A DNA stretch of 15,059 nucleotides from an uncultured Clostridia bacterium (lineage in GTDB: Bacteria > Bacillota > Clostridia > HGM11514), in contig CABSMD010000041.1 in the NCBI GenBank assembly GCA_902478725.1, positions 1 to 15,059 of the forward strand. The letters run 5' to 3'. Position numbers and translations under genes: made by a program. Every line of letters begins with the position of its first letter. Within the stretch, counting starts at the first letter, position 1. Shown here in pieces: positions 6,502 to 14,099 of the stretch. The notes under the pieces are model-generated. The model worked only from the letters and a program-made list of their open reading frames with translations. It searched no databases and was not told the DNA's origin.

Positions 6502-7159
6502 CTGTTGTCCTCCTTTCATTTTTCAATAATATCCTTGTAAAGCCGCTTACGGTGACCGGCAGAATGATGGTCAAAGCCGGCAGATAAAACCGTGCTGTAA
6601 CCATGGCAAATTGGTATGGCCCGGATATGCCGGGCGTCCGTCCGAACCAGATATCGCTGCCAAAGGTAAGCGCCGCCATAACGCCGATAGAAACAAGAAA
6701 AAACAGCGCCCAAACTGCCCAGACCAGCCTTCCCCTCCTCCTGCTGCCCGTAACCGACATAAAAGCAACCGCGTCACTTTGATCCCTGCACTGGACAATG
6801 TAGCATATCCCTAATACCACTGCCGCCAGCATCCCCGCATAACACCATACAGCATAGCCCGTAAACAGCAGGGGTATGGAAAGAATCCAAAATACAATAC
6901 TGCCCAACAAAGATGACTGCAAGCATTGCGTATGGTATCGTGCAATATAGGTAAGCTGTGTCCCATCAAGCAGCCCATCAACCGATGACAAACTCCCCTT
7001 TGCTAACCGGGTCGCTTTTTCATCCTCCATCCCCTGCGCGATCAAATCATCCCGTTTGGCAAGCATGTTGCTGAGTATCTCCTCTTTCAGTTCCGTCATT
7101 TCGGCAGTCTTGGCCTGATGCCGGAACAAACCGTCAACGTAAGCCTTCAACTCGTTCAT
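6494..7159 (-). CDS. Multi-pass membrane protein with permease-prefix/DUF1700-like N-terminus
   Basis: A 221-residue protein. Residues 1-60 are a cytoplasmic helical domain, beginning MNELKAYVDGLF and continuing with TELKEEILSNMLAKRDDLIAQG and a second EDEKATRLAKG helix. This is the pattern of the 'permease prefix' or DUF1700-like domains found next to PadR regulators in Firmicutes. Four hydrophobic segments follow, at about 83-102, 104-123, 145-166 and 192-212, with a basic loop SRRRGR between the second and third. Its start overlaps the padR stop by 4 bases (ATGA) and its end overlaps the DUF4825-like gene by 8, so all three are tightly coupled. No transport or catalytic motif is present. 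By analogy it could be a membrane sensor or an envelope-stress component, but the function is not known. Confidence 0.7.
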   Translation of the reverse strand: MNELKAYVDGLFRHQAKTAEMTELKEEILSNMLAKRDDLIAQGMEDEKATRLAKGSLSSVDGLLDGTQLTYIARYHTQCLQSSLLGSIVFWILSIPLLFTGYAVWCYAGMLAAVVLGICYIVQCRDQSDAVAFMSVTGSRRRGRLVWAVWALFFLVSIGVMAALTFGSDIWFGRTPGISGPYQFAMVTARFYLPALTIILPVTVSGFTRILLKNERRTTDE

Positions 7160-7500
7160 TTCCCATCACCTCCATATAATAAAAGATTGATAATTTTCTG
7201 CGCTCTCAGCCAATCGGCGGATGCGCTTTCAAATGCCATTTTTCCGTTTTCTGTGATCCGGTAGTATTTCCGGCGTCCGCCCAGCGAAACATCCCCCCAG
7301 TAACTCTGTATCTGTCCCTGTTTTTCCAGCCGTTTCAAGCTGGTGTACAGCGACGGCTCCTTTAATTCATAGCCACCTCCACTGTTTGTCAAAACAGCCT
7401 TCATGATTTCATACCCGTAATTATCGCCATCCAGCAAAATCTTTAGTATAATCGTGTCGATAAGGCCACGGATCAGGTCGCTGCTGATATTCTCCGGCAT
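7156..7500 (-). CDS. PadR-family transcriptional regulator
   Basis: A 114-residue small PadR-like winged-helix protein. The N-terminal part SSDLIRGLIDTIILKILLDGDNYGYEIMKAV, the recognition-helix region KEPSLYTSLKRLEKQGQI and the wing GGRRKYYRITENGKMAFE follow the PadR consensus closely. The C-terminal helix is short, as in PadR subfamily 2. These proteins are dimeric repressors that often respond to a small molecule or a membrane signal. The open frame runs to 7530, but the ATG at 7500 has GAGGTGA ahead of it and matches the family's N-terminus. It is first in a three-gene overlapping operon, under a consensus promoter flanked by repeats that could be its own operator. The ligand cannot be inferred. 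Confidence 0.92.
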   Translation of the reverse strand: MPENISSDLIRGLIDTIILKILLDGDNYGYEIMKAVLTNSGGGYELKEPSLYTSLKRLEKQGQIQSYWGDVSLGGRRKYYRITENGKMAFESASADWLRAQKIINLLLYGGDGK

Positions 7501-7520
7501 TTTTATCACCTCATGGGGAT

Positions 7521-7549
7521 ATAGTATCACACATTACTATGTATGTCAA
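7521..7549 (-). promoter_or_regulatory. Sigma-A promoter of the padR operon
   Basis: On the minus strand, -35 TTGACA (7544-7549) and -10 TACTAT (7521-7526) are separated by 17 bp. The start would be near 7514, so the leader is only about 14 nt and the GAGGTGA ribosome binding site is almost at the 5' end of the RNA. Confidence 0.8.
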
Positions 7550-7560
7550 TATACTATGTA
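7535..7560 (-). repeat. Direct repeat across the padR promoter, possible PadR operator
   Basis: TACTATGTA occurs at 7535-7543 and again at 7552-7560 on the plus strand, 17 bp apart start to start, on either side of the -35 box. The -10 region carries the same core inverted (ATAGTATC, 7521-7528), and ACATTACTATGT (7531-7542) is an imperfect dyad of the ACAT/ATGT type common at PadR sites. Autorepression is the likely role; it is inferred from position and symmetry only. Confidence 0.5.
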
Positions 7561-7606
7561 ACAAATAATAAAACAAGGCAATACCCCTGTGAATTACGGT
7601 AAATTC

Positions 7607-7635
7607 TTGACAAACCGGGCGTTTTGTTTTATGAT
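7607..7635 (+). promoter_or_regulatory. Sigma-A promoter of proS
   Basis: TTGACA at 7607-7612, a 17-bp spacer and TATGAT at 7630-7635. The start of transcription is expected near 7642, about 32 nt before the proS ATG. The promoter is divergent from that of the padR operon, 57 bp away. The leader is too short for a T-box. Confidence 0.88.
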
Positions 7636-7673
7636 AAAGGAATAGTAAATTTATTGGATAGCGAGGTTGAAGC

Positions 7674-9110
7674 ATGTCTGAGGAGAAAAAATTTGTAGAA
7701 GAGATCACATCCATGGAGGACGATTTCGCCAAATGGTATACCGATATTATTAAGAAAGCCGATTTGGTGGATTATTCGTCCATTAAGGGGTGCATGATCA
7801 TCCGCCCGTATGGCTACGCCATTTGGGAAAACATCCAAAAGACCTTGGATGCGGCGTTTAAAAAGACCGGCCATGAGAATGTTTATATGCCGATGTTTAT
7901 ATCCGAAGGCCTTCTGCAAAAGGAGAAGGATCACGTGGAAGGCTTTGCGCCAGAGGTTGCCTGGGTGACACACGGCGGTGAGGAAGAACTGGTCGAACGC
8001 CTTTGTGTACGTCCAACCTCCGAGACTCTCTTTTGCGACCATTATGCAAAGATCGTCAATTCTTACCGTGACCTGCCAAAGCTTTATAACCAGTGGTGTT
8101 CTGTCGTCCGGTGGGAAAAGACCACCCGCCCCTTCCTGCGTACCACCGAATTTTTATGGCAGGAGGGCCATACTGCCCACGCGACCGCAGAGGAAGCGCA
8201 GGAGGAAACCATCCGGATGTTAAACGTTTATGCTGATTTCTTTGAACATACGTTGGCAATTCCGGTGGTCAAAGGGCAAAAAACCGAAAAGGAAAAATTC
8301 GCCGGTGCGGAAGCAACCTATACGATTGAGAGCCTGATGCATGACGGCAAAGCATTGCAGTCCGGCACCTCGCATAATTTTGGGGACGGCTTCGCCAAAG
8401 CGTTCGGCATCCAGTATACCGACGCCAACAACCAGCTTCAATATGTACACCAAACTTCCTGGGGGGTTTCCACCCGTATGATTGGCGCGATCATTATGGT
8501 GCATGGCGATAACAGTGGGTTGGTGCTTCCGCCGAGGATCGCCCCTACCCAATTGGTAATTATCCCGATTGCACAGCACAAGCCCGGCGTGTCCGAAAAG
8601 GCGGCCGCGCTCTGCGAGAGCCTTTCCGAACAGTTCAGGGTGCGGATGGACGTATCCGACAAAATGCCCGGATGGAAGTTCAGCGAGTATGAGATGAAGG
8701 GCGTACCTCTGCGTCTTGAAATTGGGCCGAGGGATTTGGCGAACAACGTTGCCGTCTTGGTACGGCGCGATACTCGCGAAAAAGTTACGGTATCTATTGA
8801 CGAGCTGCCTCAAAAAATTGCCGAGCTGCTCGACGATATCCAGCAATCCCTGTTGGAGAAGGCGCGTGAAAACCTGTTCCATTATACCAGCGAGGCGGTC
8901 ACACTTGAGGATTTCGCCGTGACGGTCGAAAATAAGGGCGGCTTTGTCAAAGCAATGTGGTGCGGCGACCGGGCCTGCGAGGAAAAAATCAAGGAACTGA
9001 CCACCGCAACCGCGCGTTGTATTCCGTTTGAACAGGAACAGCTTTCAGATACCTGCATCTGCTGCGGCCGTCCGGCCAAGCACTTGGTATACTGGGGTAA
9101 AGCATACTAA
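7674..9110 (+). CDS. proS: Prolyl-tRNA synthetase, archaeal/eukaryotic type
   Basis: A 478-residue class II synthetase that charges tRNA-Pro. It is the short form without the editing insertion of bacterial-type ProRS (about 570 residues). The core shows the TSE loop VRPTSETLF (112-120), motif 2 as RPFLRTTEFLWQEGHTAHAT (152-171), and motif 3 as HGDNSGLVLPPRIAPTQ (277-293). An anticodon-binding domain follows (about 294-405). The C-terminal zinc domain has C430, C435, C461 and C464, and ends with the WGKAY tail whose last Tyr is typical of this type. The start ATG at 7674 has GAGGTTGA upstream and a consensus promoter. The bactofilin gene begins 40 bases downstream with no hairpin between, so co-transcription is likely. 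The call is firm. Confidence 0.97.
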   Translation: MSEEKKFVEEITSMEDDFAKWYTDIIKKADLVDYSSIKGCMIIRPYGYAIWENIQKTLDAAFKKTGHENVYMPMFISEGLLQKEKDHVEGFAPEVAWVTHGGEEELVERLCVRPTSETLFCDHYAKIVNSYRDLPKLYNQWCSVVRWEKTTRPFLRTTEFLWQEGHTAHATAEEAQEETIRMLNVYADFFEHTLAIPVVKGQKTEKEKFAGAEATYTIESLMHDGKALQSGTSHNFGDGFAKAFGIQYTDANNQLQYVHQTSWGVSTRMIGAIIMVHGDNSGLVLPPRIAPTQLVIIPIAQHKPGVSEKAAALCESLSEQFRVRMDVSDKMPGWKFSEYEMKGVPLRLEIGPRDLANNVAVLVRRDTREKVTVSIDELPQKIAELLDDIQQSLLEKARENLFHYTSEAVTLEDFAVTVENKGGFVKAMWCGDRACEEKIKELTTATARCIPFEQEQLSDTCICCGRPAKHLVYWGKAY

Positions 9111-9150
9111 TTTCACCTGGCAAAATGAGATTTTGGAGGAGGTTTTTGTG

Positions 9151-9573
9151 ATGGCTAAGAATAAGCTGGCAGTACAGACACTACTCTCGGAGGACAGCAA
9201 TGTAACCGGAGATATTACATTAGACGGTACCATTAAAGTCGATGGAAAGTGGAACGGGAATATCCGTGCGGGCGGTAACGTCATCATTGGCGAAAAGGCG
9301 GAGATCCGTGGTGATATCAAAGGGAACCGGATCATCATCTCCGGACATGTGACCGGGGATGTCCTTGCCTCGGGCCAGTTAAGCCTGACGAATACCGCCG
9401 TTTTAACCGGAGACGCCTCCTACGCCGCTATTGTAATTGATGAGGGGGCAAAACTATCCGGAACCTGTACCCTGACCACCCCGATCGAAGCACCTGCAAC
9501 AGTGCAGCAAACAGAAACAGCAGAAGAGATGAATGAAACCATAGCGACTGAAAAAACGGAGGATATAGAATGA
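9151..9573 (+). CDS. Bactofilin (polymer-forming cytoskeletal protein)
   Basis: A 140-residue bactofilin. Residues about 18-113 form the right-handed beta-helix, seen as repeating short strands with Gly turns, such as NVTGDITLDGTIKVDGKWNGNI and EIRGDIKGNRIIISGHVTGDV. The N-terminal 17 residues and the acidic Thr/Glu-rich tail (114-140) flank it, as in the family. Bactofilins self-assemble into nucleotide-free filaments, often at the membrane, and act in cell shape, wall synthesis or protein placement. The frame is open upstream inside proS, but GGAGGAGG (9135-9142) places the start at the ATG at 9151. The stop overlaps the start of the aldo/keto reductase by 4 bases. No M23 peptidase, the common bactofilin neighbour, is present. 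Confidence 0.93.
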   Translation: MAKNKLAVQTLLSEDSNVTGDITLDGTIKVDGKWNGNIRAGGNVIIGEKAEIRGDIKGNRIIISGHVTGDVLASGQLSLTNTAVLTGDASYAAIVIDEGAKLSGTCTLTTPIEAPATVQQTETAEEMNETIATEKTEDIE

Positions 9574-10514
9574 TTTATAATCGTTGCGGCAGAAGTGGAC
9601 TCAAGCTCAGCGCCATATCGCTGGGACTCTGGCATAATTTTGGAAGCGCAGACCGGTATGACAATATGGTTGACATGGTGACAACTGCGTTTGATCTGGG
9701 AATCACTCATTTTGATATTGCAAACAATTACGGTCCCAAACCCGGATCAGCGGAGGAAAATTTTGGGCGCATGCTAAAGAATGAGATGTATGGGCACCGT
9801 GATGAAATCGTAGTGTCAACCAAAGCGGGCTATCATATGTGGGAAGGGCCGTACGGCGAGTGGGGCAGCCGCAAGTATATGCTTGCCAGTCTTGACCAGA
9901 GCCTAAAACGTCTTCAGCTTGACTATGTGGATATCTTCTATTCCCATCGTCCTGACCCGGAGACGCCGCTAGAGGAAACGATGGGTGCATTGGCGACGGC
10001 GGTGCAGCAAGGCAAGGCGCTTTATGTCGGGATTTCCAATTACGATGCAGAGACGACAAAAAAAGCATCGGATATTTTAAATAGCATGGGAATTAAGCTG
10101 TTGATCCACCAGCCCCGCTATTCCATGCTGGACCGTTGGGTGGAAGACGGGCTGTTAGATGTGCTCGACGAATGCGGCGTTGGCAGTATCGCCTTCTGTC
10201 CGCTGGCGCAGGGCATTCTGACAAATAAATACTTAAACGGTATCCCGAAGGATTCCCGCGCGGCGAATGCCTCACCGTTTTTAAAAGAAGATACCGTGGA
10301 ACAATCAATGGCAAAGGTACAAAAACTCAATAAGATTGCCGCCGGACGCGGGCAGAGCATGGCGCAAATGGCCCTTGCCTGGGTGTTGCGCAATGTCACA
10401 TCCGCGTTGATCGGCGCAAGCCGCGCCTCTCAGATTGAGGAGAACGTAAAAGCACTGGATCGCCTTTCTTTTAGTCCCGACGAACTGAGCGAGATTGAGG
10501 CCATCCTAAGATAG
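9570..10514 (+). CDS. Aldo/keto reductase, YghZ/Gpr-like
   Basis: A 314-residue NADPH-dependent TIM-barrel reductase. The tetrad is complete: D49 (THFDIANNYG), Y54, K85 (STKAGY) and H126 (YSHRPD). The stretches SLGLWHNFG, PGSAEENFGR, SRKYMLASLDQSLKR and CPLAQGILTNKYLNGIP are strikingly like E. coli YghZ (L-glyceraldehyde-3-phosphate reductase, which also reduces methylglyoxal). The cofactor end GASRASQIEENVKAL is also present. It lacks the last 20 or so residues of YghZ. The likely role is aldehyde or ketone detoxification in the cytoplasm. The ATG overlaps the bactofilin stop (ATGA) with GGAGG upstream, so the two are translationally coupled. The overlap is odd, since there is no known link between them. 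Confidence 0.92.
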   Translation: MIYNRCGRSGLKLSAISLGLWHNFGSADRYDNMVDMVTTAFDLGITHFDIANNYGPKPGSAEENFGRMLKNEMYGHRDEIVVSTKAGYHMWEGPYGEWGSRKYMLASLDQSLKRLQLDYVDIFYSHRPDPETPLEETMGALATAVQQGKALYVGISNYDAETTKKASDILNSMGIKLLIHQPRYSMLDRWVEDGLLDVLDECGVGSIAFCPLAQGILTNKYLNGIPKDSRAANASPFLKEDTVEQSMAKVQKLNKIAAGRGQSMAQMALAWVLRNVTSALIGASRASQIEENVKALDRLSFSPDELSEIEAILR

Positions 10515-10529
10515 CGGTTTACCGATGAC

Positions 10530-10563
10530 AAACCCCCGGTTTTCATAAGAAAACCGGGGGTTT
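10530..10563. terminator. Bidirectional intrinsic terminator after the aldo/keto reductase
   Basis: A perfect 15-bp stem (10530-10544 with 10549-10563) around an ATAA loop, with CCCCCGG/CCGGGGG in the middle and a U-run at both ends (TTTT at 10561-10564 on plus, AAA at 10530-10532 giving UUU on minus). It separates the convergent aldo/keto reductase and glycosidase-like genes. The 50 bases from 10566 to 10616 hold nothing recognisable. Confidence 0.93.
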
Positions 10564-10616
10564 TAAACGTTTTATTATCTGAATGGGTGCAGAGTAAGGT
10601 TTGAAAATTCAGTAAC

Positions 10617-12308
10617 TCAAAGAATCCGTTCCATTTCCTCAAAGAAACGGCCCGTGGCCTTTCCCTGTTCCATAATCTGTTCCCAGATCGGATAGATCGC
10701 CGCATTCCAGCCCTGGTTCGCTTTGTAGCCTTTCCCCGTCACGGTATCTACAAATTCATAATAGGTGCCTCCGATTTTGAAATCGAGCCCGGCGCGCTCG
10801 ATCAGGTTATCCTCGGCAGATTCCGCGCCATGCAGGTAAGCCGCAATATGGAACAACATTTCGTAAATATACCAGCTCCCGCCCCATTGATAATATCCCG
10901 GTGAGTGGGATACAAATTCCGGATCAACAAAGCTTTTTGTCCCATACATTGCAAGCGGCAGGAAGCTCCCGTCCTCGGCGGCCGTCACTTTGATACCATA
11001 CGGCGTTTTGGCATTCACCGTTACTGTACGGTAGCAGGTATGTACCATGTCGTCCGGCACAAAGCTTTCACCAAACAGCAGCATAGAAAGCAGGTCACCA
11101 ACAAACGCGTCCACACACAGGCATTGCTTTTTGCGGCTCAACGGAAAATAACTGCCGGTATACAATTCCAAAAATGCCTTTATCGCGTCCTCGACCTTAG
11201 TTTTCGGTTTCAACCCAAGTGCATTTGCCGATTTGAGCGCCGTTGCCAACAAACCCTGGTTATAAGCGATCATGTCATCGTCCTCAAAGGCGACCAGGTC
11301 GTACCAGGACTTGAAATTCTTTCGTCCGTCCGCATCAGACCCTGCCATGTAACAACCGTTTTTAACATGATCCTCCACATAGGACAGAGCGTCCGCCATC
11401 CGCTTTGTATCCGGCTTTCCGCCCCGCTTTTGCAGGCGGTAGGACCAGATCAAAAAGATCATACCACATTCGGCATATTGATACCGTTGACGGTAAACCG
11501 CGTCATAGCACTGCTGTTCCATAGCAAGCGGCAACACCATACTCTGCCAGAAGGCATCGCGGGTATACTGCTTGTTGGCGTATTCAATGCCCGGCGTAAC
11601 CCAAAAACCGCTGTAGCCGGTCTCATTTTTGCGATAATGCATATAATTGCTCGAAAAGCAGACCGCATGGTACTTTGAACCACCCCTTCCCCACACCGCG
11701 TCAATACAGCAGAACACATCCCGCCGCAGTGCGTTTTGGTCTGCCGCATCCGAACGGAAGATGGCCAACCGGAACACATGCTCCTTTGTGCTGCTCACCC
11801 TGTGATAATAGGGTACAAATTTTTTTCCCTGATACCCCGGTGTGCTCCCATTGTCACCGGACGAAACCCGGAATTCTTTCAAATCTGAATTAATATATTG
11901 CGTGGTATAGTTGTCACAATGTCCGGGTTGGTCGCATAGAGCAACGATATAGCTTCCTTCATTGTGCAGCGCAACCATCGGCACCGCCTCTTTTGCCATA
12001 TCCAATACATGGTCGTCAGGATCGTGCGGACTTTGGCGAAAAACCTCTTCTCCACTCTTAGGGCCGGAAAAGGTATATAACTCTCCTGCGTCATAGCAGC
12101 CTTTGAGCGAGACAAAGCAATCCCTTTCCCCCTCTGCCGCCCGCACGGAAACGGTTACGGCGCGATAGATTCCTTTATCCTCCGACTTCACCTCGGCAAT
12201 AAAGCCATCCTTTGCTACCTTGCAGCCCGTTCCGCCGGGGGTAAGCTCCATCATTTCAACTTCACCGCCATCCGGCGTTTCCAGTTCAATCCACCATCTG
12301 TTTTCCAT
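10617..12308 (-). CDS. Six-hairpin-glycosidase-like protein of unassigned family, copy 2 of a tandem pair
   Basis: A 563-residue protein with no signal peptide or membrane segment, so probably cytoplasmic. I cannot name its family. Residues about 1-210 look beta-rich, with the conserved blocks RQSPHDPDDHVLDMAKEAVP (91-110) and DQPGHCDNYTTQYIN (126-140). From about 240 onward it is mostly helical, with YTRDAFWQSM (248-257), YAECGMIFLIWSYRLQKR (278-295), FEDDDMIAYNQG (341-352) and WGGSWYIYEMLFHIAAYLHG (475-494), then NQGWNAAIYPIW. The RDAFW, FEDDD and Trp-rich motifs and this architecture suggest an (alpha/alpha)6 toroid. D251, E280, D343-D345 and E483 are candidate catalytic acids. It lies 15 bases after a full-length paralogue, with GAGGTGAAG before the ATG. 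It may be a carbohydrate-active enzyme acting on imported oligosaccharide; the substrate is unknown. Confidence 0.6.
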   Translation of the reverse strand: MENRWWIELETPDGGEVEMMELTPGGTGCKVAKDGFIAEVKSEDKGIYRAVTVSVRAAEGERDCFVSLKGCYDAGELYTFSGPKSGEEVFRQSPHDPDDHVLDMAKEAVPMVALHNEGSYIVALCDQPGHCDNYTTQYINSDLKEFRVSSGDNGSTPGYQGKKFVPYYHRVSSTKEHVFRLAIFRSDAADQNALRRDVFCCIDAVWGRGGSKYHAVCFSSNYMHYRKNETGYSGFWVTPGIEYANKQYTRDAFWQSMVLPLAMEQQCYDAVYRQRYQYAECGMIFLIWSYRLQKRGGKPDTKRMADALSYVEDHVKNGCYMAGSDADGRKNFKSWYDLVAFEDDDMIAYNQGLLATALKSANALGLKPKTKVEDAIKAFLELYTGSYFPLSRKKQCLCVDAFVGDLLSMLLFGESFVPDDMVHTCYRTVTVNAKTPYGIKVTAAEDGSFLPLAMYGTKSFVDPEFVSHSPGYYQWGGSWYIYEMLFHIAAYLHGAESAEDNLIERAGLDFKIGGTYYEFVDTVTGKGYKANQGWNAAIYPIWEQIMEQGKATGRFFEEMERIL

Positions 12309-12323
12309 TTTTCTTCACCTCTT

Positions 12324-14021
12324 TTATAATACTTTTTCAATCTCCTTAAAATATCTGTCCGACACCTTTCCTTGTTGCATCAGCATATCCCAAATGGCAT
12401 AGATAGCGGCATTCCAGCCTTGATTCGGTTTATTCCCCTCGCCAGTCACCGTATCGATATGCTCATAATAAGTACCGCCAATCGAAAAGTCCAGCTTTGT
12501 GCGCCGGATCATATTGTCCTCCGCCTGTTTCACACCGTGTAGGTAGGCCGCGATGTGAAACAGCATTTCATATAGAAAGTAAGAGCCTCCCCAAGAGTAG
12601 TAACCCGGCCGGTGACCCCGCAGCACCTCGTTGATATACCCATTCGCACCATAAAATTCCAACGGCAGGAAATCCCCGTTCTCCGCACAGGTCACCTTGA
12701 CCCCGTAGGGTGTATTTGCGTTTTTCATGAGCAAACGGTAGTTTTCGGCTACCTTCTCGTCCTCTGTCAGCCCCTCGCCAAATAAGAGGAAGGATAACAG
12801 ATCGCCGGCCAATACATCCGCGCTTAAACAATGTTTTTTGTCACTCAAAGGAAAATACCCTTTTTCCCGGCAAAAAAGAGCATTGTATTCCCTTTGCGCC
12901 GCTTTCCAGTCTGTTTTAGGCTTAAGACCACACATTTCACAGGAGCGCAGTGCAACGGCGAATAACCCCTGATTATAGGTAAGTACATCATCGTCTTCAA
13001 AAGAGCAAATATCATACCAGGACTTAAAATCATACTTACCATCATGGTCCGAGCCTGCCAGATAACGAGACCCCACGGTATGTTGCTCCATATACTCCAG
13101 CGCGTCCTGCATCCGTGTCAGGTCAACCTTACCACCCCGTTTTTGCAGGCGATACGACCAGATCAGAAAAATCATCGCACATTCCGCATACTTATACCTT
13201 ACCGGGTATACCGCGTCGTAGCATTGCTGTTCCATCGAAAGCGGCAGAATCATGCTTTGCCAAAAAGCGTCGCGTGTATACTGCTTGTTGCCGTAATCGA
13301 TGCCGGGGGTGACCCAAAAGTCACTGCATCCGGTTTCGTTCCTGCGGTAGTGCATATAATTGCTCGAAAAGCAGACCGCGTGAAATTTAGAGCACTCCCC
13401 CATTCCCCACAGGGTATCGATACAGCGAAAAACATCATTCCTGAGTTGGGGCATAGTAGCCGCTTCCGAGCGAAATACAGCCAGACGGAATGCATGCCCC
13501 TTCCCCTCTTGCAGCTCGTGGTAATATGGTAAAAACTCTTTGCCCTGATACCCTGGCGTTTCACCACTGTCGCCGGAGGAGATTCGGAATTCCTTTCGGT
13601 CGGTATTAATATACTGTGTCGTATAGTTGTCACAATGCCCCGGCTGGTCGGATAGGGCAACAATAAACCCATTGCCATCGGATAACGCAACCATCGGCAC
13701 CGCTTCCTTTGCCATATCCAAAACATGGTCGGCCGGATCGTGCGGACTTTGGCGAAATACCTCTACTCCACTTTTTTCACCGGAGAAAGTAAAGAGCTTC
13801 CCAGCAGGATACTCACAGGCAAGCGAAAGATAGCATCTTCCCTGTTTTGCTTCGGCATATATTGATAAAAATGTGTAGCCTTCCTTTCGTTCCTGATTGA
13901 TTGTAACCCGAATCCCTTCCACATCCACCGAAAATCGCTGATCCGCCCCAAACGGCTCGAGACGGGCAATCAGAGCGTCCTCTTTCTCCGGACAGGATAA
14001 AAATAGATTCCAAATAGACAT
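12324..14021 (-). CDS. Six-hairpin-glycosidase-like protein of unassigned family, copy 1 of a tandem pair
   Basis: A 565-residue paralogue of the next gene, aligning along its whole length. By eye more than half of the residues are identical and residues 213-300 are nearly the same, while the first 65 or so residues differ most. The key blocks are all present: RQSPHDPADHVLDMAKEAVP (90-109), DQPGHCDNYTTQYIN (125-139), YTRDAFWQSM (248-257), FEDDDVLTYNQG (341-352), the WGGSYFLYEMLFHIAAYLHG helix, and NQGWNAAIYAIW near the end. The acids D251, E280 and D343-D345 are conserved at the same numbers in both copies. The ATG is preceded by GGAGG. It is the first of the pair and lies downstream of a sugar-type oxidoreductase with a terminator between. 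Copy retention without decay suggests two related substrates or a hetero-oligomer. The fold and enzyme role are inferred; the tandem duplication is seen directly. Confidence 0.6.
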   Translation of the reverse strand: MSIWNLFLSCPEKEDALIARLEPFGADQRFSVDVEGIRVTINQERKEGYTFLSIYAEAKQGRCYLSLACEYPAGKLFTFSGEKSGVEVFRQSPHDPADHVLDMAKEAVPMVALSDGNGFIVALSDQPGHCDNYTTQYINTDRKEFRISSGDSGETPGYQGKEFLPYYHELQEGKGHAFRLAVFRSEAATMPQLRNDVFRCIDTLWGMGECSKFHAVCFSSNYMHYRRNETGCSDFWVTPGIDYGNKQYTRDAFWQSMILPLSMEQQCYDAVYPVRYKYAECAMIFLIWSYRLQKRGGKVDLTRMQDALEYMEQHTVGSRYLAGSDHDGKYDFKSWYDICSFEDDDVLTYNQGLFAVALRSCEMCGLKPKTDWKAAQREYNALFCREKGYFPLSDKKHCLSADVLAGDLLSFLLFGEGLTEDEKVAENYRLLMKNANTPYGVKVTCAENGDFLPLEFYGANGYINEVLRGHRPGYYSWGGSYFLYEMLFHIAAYLHGVKQAEDNMIRRTKLDFSIGGTYYEHIDTVTGEGNKPNQGWNAAIYAIWDMLMQQGKVSDRYFKEIEKVL

Positions 14022-14058
14022 GGTTTCCTACCTCCGCATATAATAATATAATACACGC

Positions 14059-14088
14059 AAAAAGGCAGGAGACCATAAGTCCCCCGCC
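14059..14088 (-). terminator. Intrinsic terminator after the Gfo/Idh/MocA gene
   Basis: On the minus strand, 10 pairs (8 Watson-Crick, 2 G-U) form between 14088-14079 and 14073-14064 around a 5-base loop, and the hairpin is followed at once by TTTTT (14063-14059). It lies 11 bases after the oxidoreductase stop. The tandem pair downstream would then depend on read-through or on its own promoter in 14022-14058, where only an AT-rich TATTAT stretch is seen and no clear -35. Confidence 0.75.
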
Positions 14089-14099
14089 AAAGATACGGT

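Noticed and set aside
7501..7530. Upstream start for padR giving 124 residues
   Set aside because: The predicted transcription start (about 7514) lies inside this extension, and the extra residues contain the ribosome binding site for the ATG at 7500.
9028..9150. N-terminal extension of the bactofilin into proS
   Set aside because: GGAGGAGG just before the ATG at 9151 sets the start, and the extension overlaps the conserved zinc domain of proS in another frame.
10905..11678. A 257-codon open frame on the plus strand inside the tandem glycosidase-like gene
   Set aside because: It is antisense to a protein with a full-length paralogue next door whose motifs are conserved; the antisense reading has no family resemblance and no ribosome binding site of note.
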